The notes below the pieces were generated by a model that worked only from the letters and a program-made list of their open reading frames with translations, made no database searches and was not told the DNA's origin. Below are positions 6,471 through 7,444 of a stretch of DNA of 7,444 nucleotides, in pieces. Origin of the DNA: an uncultured Anaerotignum sp. (lineage in GTDB: Bacteria > Bacillota > Clostridia > Lachnospirales > Anaerotignaceae); NCBI RefSeq assembly GCF_934277605.1, contig NZ_CAKQVD010000076.1, positions 1 to 7,444 of the forward strand. Direction: 5' to 3'. A program made the translations under genes and the position numbers. Positions within the stretch are counted from its first letter, which is position 1; the number at the start of each line of letters is the position of its first letter.

Positions 6471-6488
6471 TGCGGACAGAGAGGTTTT

Positions 6489-7076
6489 ATGGATAAATTA
6501 CAAAAGTGTGCAAAAGCATTTGAAAATTTGTTGGAGATACAATATCGGATCATTATTGGCCGAAAGGGAAAAACCGCAGAGTTGGTGATTGGCTTCTCCA
6601 AACTGGACTTTCATCATTTGATGGGTCTTGGAAAACTGAAAGATTTGCGGATCGCAAAACAAAATCGTGGTTCTGTATTTGATGAAATCATAACCGGAAT
6701 CACTACCTATGAGACTTTAACAAAAAGCCGTTACTTGGCTCAAATTGAGAACCGGTTTGAGCCGTTGGCGTTGATTGAACAGCTCTTGGACGATAATCGT
6801 CTGGTGTTCCGGTACAACGCAAAATTGAATCAATTCTCTTTAATTGAAGCGGACTATTTGCTTTCAACCCCCTTTGAAAACAGCGATATTTATATTTTTA
6901 TTGCCGAACACAAAGATACCGGAAAATATTTCTGTCGTTCTTTTTTCCCGAAAGAGAAGAAGGATTACACAGAGGGACAGCCACGCTACACCATGCTTTA
7001 TAAAGAAAAGAGAAACATGGCTACTGGAGAAATTGCTGTCCAATATGACAGGCTCACTCCAAAAAATCAACCGTAA
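6489..7076 (+). CDS. PBECR4-like domain protein (putative BECR-fold nuclease)
   Basis: A 195-residue cytoplasmic protein with no signal peptide or membrane segment. The block FHHLMGLGKLKDL (41-53) and the later YLLSTPFENSDIYIFI (123-138) and GKYFCRSFFPKEKKDY (145-160) resemble the PBECR4 group, proteins of phages and conjugative elements placed in the Barnase-EndoU-colicin-RelE (BECR) nuclease superfamily. If so, it would act on RNA and serve in toxin or inter-element conflict. The histidines at 42-43 and the basic C-terminal strand region are candidate functional residues, but I cannot prove a catalytic set. The start at 6489 follows GAGAGG (6479-6484); an upstream in-frame TTG extension (6360) would run through the terminator hairpin and is rejected. 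The next gene starts 23 bases downstream, probably in the same operon. The family call is from memory of motifs. Confidence 0.62.
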   Translation: MDKLQKCAKAFENLLEIQYRIIIGRKGKTAELVIGFSKLDFHHLMGLGKLKDLRIAKQNRGSVFDEIITGITTYETLTKSRYLAQIENRFEPLALIEQLLDDNRLVFRYNAKLNQFSLIEADYLLSTPFENSDIYIFIAEHKDTGKYFCRSFFPKEKKDYTEGQPRYTMLYKEKRNMATGEIAVQYDRLTPKNQP

Positions 7077-7099
7077 TTTCTAAAAAGGGGGTGTTAATT

Positions 7100-7339
7100 A
7101 TGCAGCCAATCTCCGTAGAAAAATTTGCTGATATGGTAATGAAGAACAACAAGGGGTATCATAAAAAAGAACTTGTAAAAACATTGAGAGAAACGCTTGC
7201 TGCCAAGAAAAACGGTGCAAGATGTATGGTCTGCGGCGCACCGATTTGGGCAGCAGGAAGTGCGATTACCGGCAGTAACCTTTGCTTTACCTGCACAACA
7301 GGTGAAGCAGATGACAGCGAAGATTATGAGATAGAGTAA
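7100..7339 (+). CDS. Small zinc-ribbon protein, function unknown
   Basis: A 79-residue protein. Residues 1-40 look helical (SVEKFADMVMKNNKGYHKKE, then a Leu/Lys-rich helix). Next come paired CMVC (42-45) and CFTC (62-65) motifs, 16 residues apart, which should bind one zinc ion, and an acidic tail (GEADDSEDYEIE). I do not recognise a named family. The ATG at 7100 follows a GGGGGTG site at 7086-7092; an in-frame GTG at 7091 lies inside that site and is unlikely. It follows the PBECR4-like gene by 23 bases and precedes a strong terminator, so the two form a short operon. A nucleic-acid-binding or partner/antidote role for its neighbour is conceivable but only inferred from position. Confidence 0.72.
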   Translation: MQPISVEKFADMVMKNNKGYHKKELVKTLRETLAAKKNGARCMVCGAPIWAAGSAITGSNLCFTCTTGEADDSEDYEIE

Positions 7340-7370
7340 ACAGGGTGTCGGAAATACCGACACCCTGTTC
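7340..7370 (+). terminator. Hairpin terminator after the zinc-ribbon gene
   Basis: A perfect 12-bp stem (7340-7351 with 7357-7368) and a 5-base AAATA loop begin at the last base after the stop codon. Only a short TTC follows, so on its own it may terminate weakly and act mainly as a 3'-end stabiliser ahead of the second hairpin. Confidence 0.7.
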
Positions 7371-7379
7371 AGACTGTCG

Positions 7380-7421
7380 AAGAACCCCGTTTTGAAACAA
7401 CTCAAAACGGGGTTCTTTGTG
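7380..7421. terminator. Second, longer hairpin, probably a bidirectional terminator
   Basis: A perfect 16-bp stem (7380-7395 with 7402-7417) encloses a 6-base loop, with GAACCCCG in one arm and CGGGGTTC in the other, and is followed by TTGTGTTTT. On the minus strand the tail is much less T-rich. It is separated from the first hairpin by 11 bases. The rest of the window (7422-7444) shows nothing I can annotate. Confidence 0.7.
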
Positions 7422-7444
7422 TTTTCTATGAAATTAAGCCAGCG

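Noticed and set aside
6360..6488. Upstream extension of the PBECR4-like gene from TTG
   Set aside because: It would translate through the structured leader and terminator hairpin; the ATG at 6489 has a ribosome binding site and matches the expected protein N-terminus.
1..7444. CRISPR array, tRNA/rRNA genes, diversity-generating retroelement or insertion sequence
   Set aside because: No regularly spaced repeats, no RNA-gene signatures, no reverse transcriptase and no transposase or terminal inverted repeats were seen on either strand.

Overview
The window looks like Bacillota (Clostridia-type, probably gut-associated) DNA. Evidence: strong AGGAGG ribosome binding sites, consensus sigma-A promoters, a thioester-domain surface protein, conjugation genes of the kind carried by Gram-positive integrative conjugative elements (ICEs), and an S-layer-homology (SLH) surface protein. 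No taxon below that can be named safely.

Layout. (1) 86-738: a HicA/HicB type II toxin-antitoxin pair with a consensus promoter that overlaps a palindrome, closed by an intrinsic terminator at 764-789. (2) 814-2837: ICE debris. A secreted thioester-domain protein is frameshifted beside a 21-bp tandem duplication. Its remaining tail then runs, in one open frame, into a short VirD4/TraG coupling-protein fragment and the N-terminal ~400 residues of a VirB4-type ATPase, which ends just before the expected Walker A motif. (3) 2821-6092: a promoter, a structured leader and a 1043-residue SLH protein. Its 5' half is GC-rich and unlike the flanks, while its 3' half is not. (4) 6081-6206, minus strand: the first ~42 codons of a relaxase, cut off exactly where the SLH gene ends. 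The SLH stop codon lies in the antisense of the relaxase. (5) 6263-7339: a strong plus-strand promoter, a structured leader with an internal terminator, a PBECR4-like protein gene and a small zinc-ribbon protein gene, followed by two strong hairpins.

Taken together, this is an ICE-derived accessory region with at least four junctions: thioester/VirD4, VirD4/VirB4, VirB4/SLH and SLH/relaxase. The genes that look intact are hicA, hicB, the SLH gene (with a doubtful 3' end), the PBECR4-like gene and the zinc-ribbon gene. The conjugation genes present are all fragments, so this segment alone cannot transfer itself. The junctions may be real decay and rearrangement, or a chimeric (meta)genome assembly; the sequence alone cannot decide. 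The least explained parts are the multi-junction reading frame, the SLH gene wedged between ICE fragments, and the structured leader at about 6298-6465.
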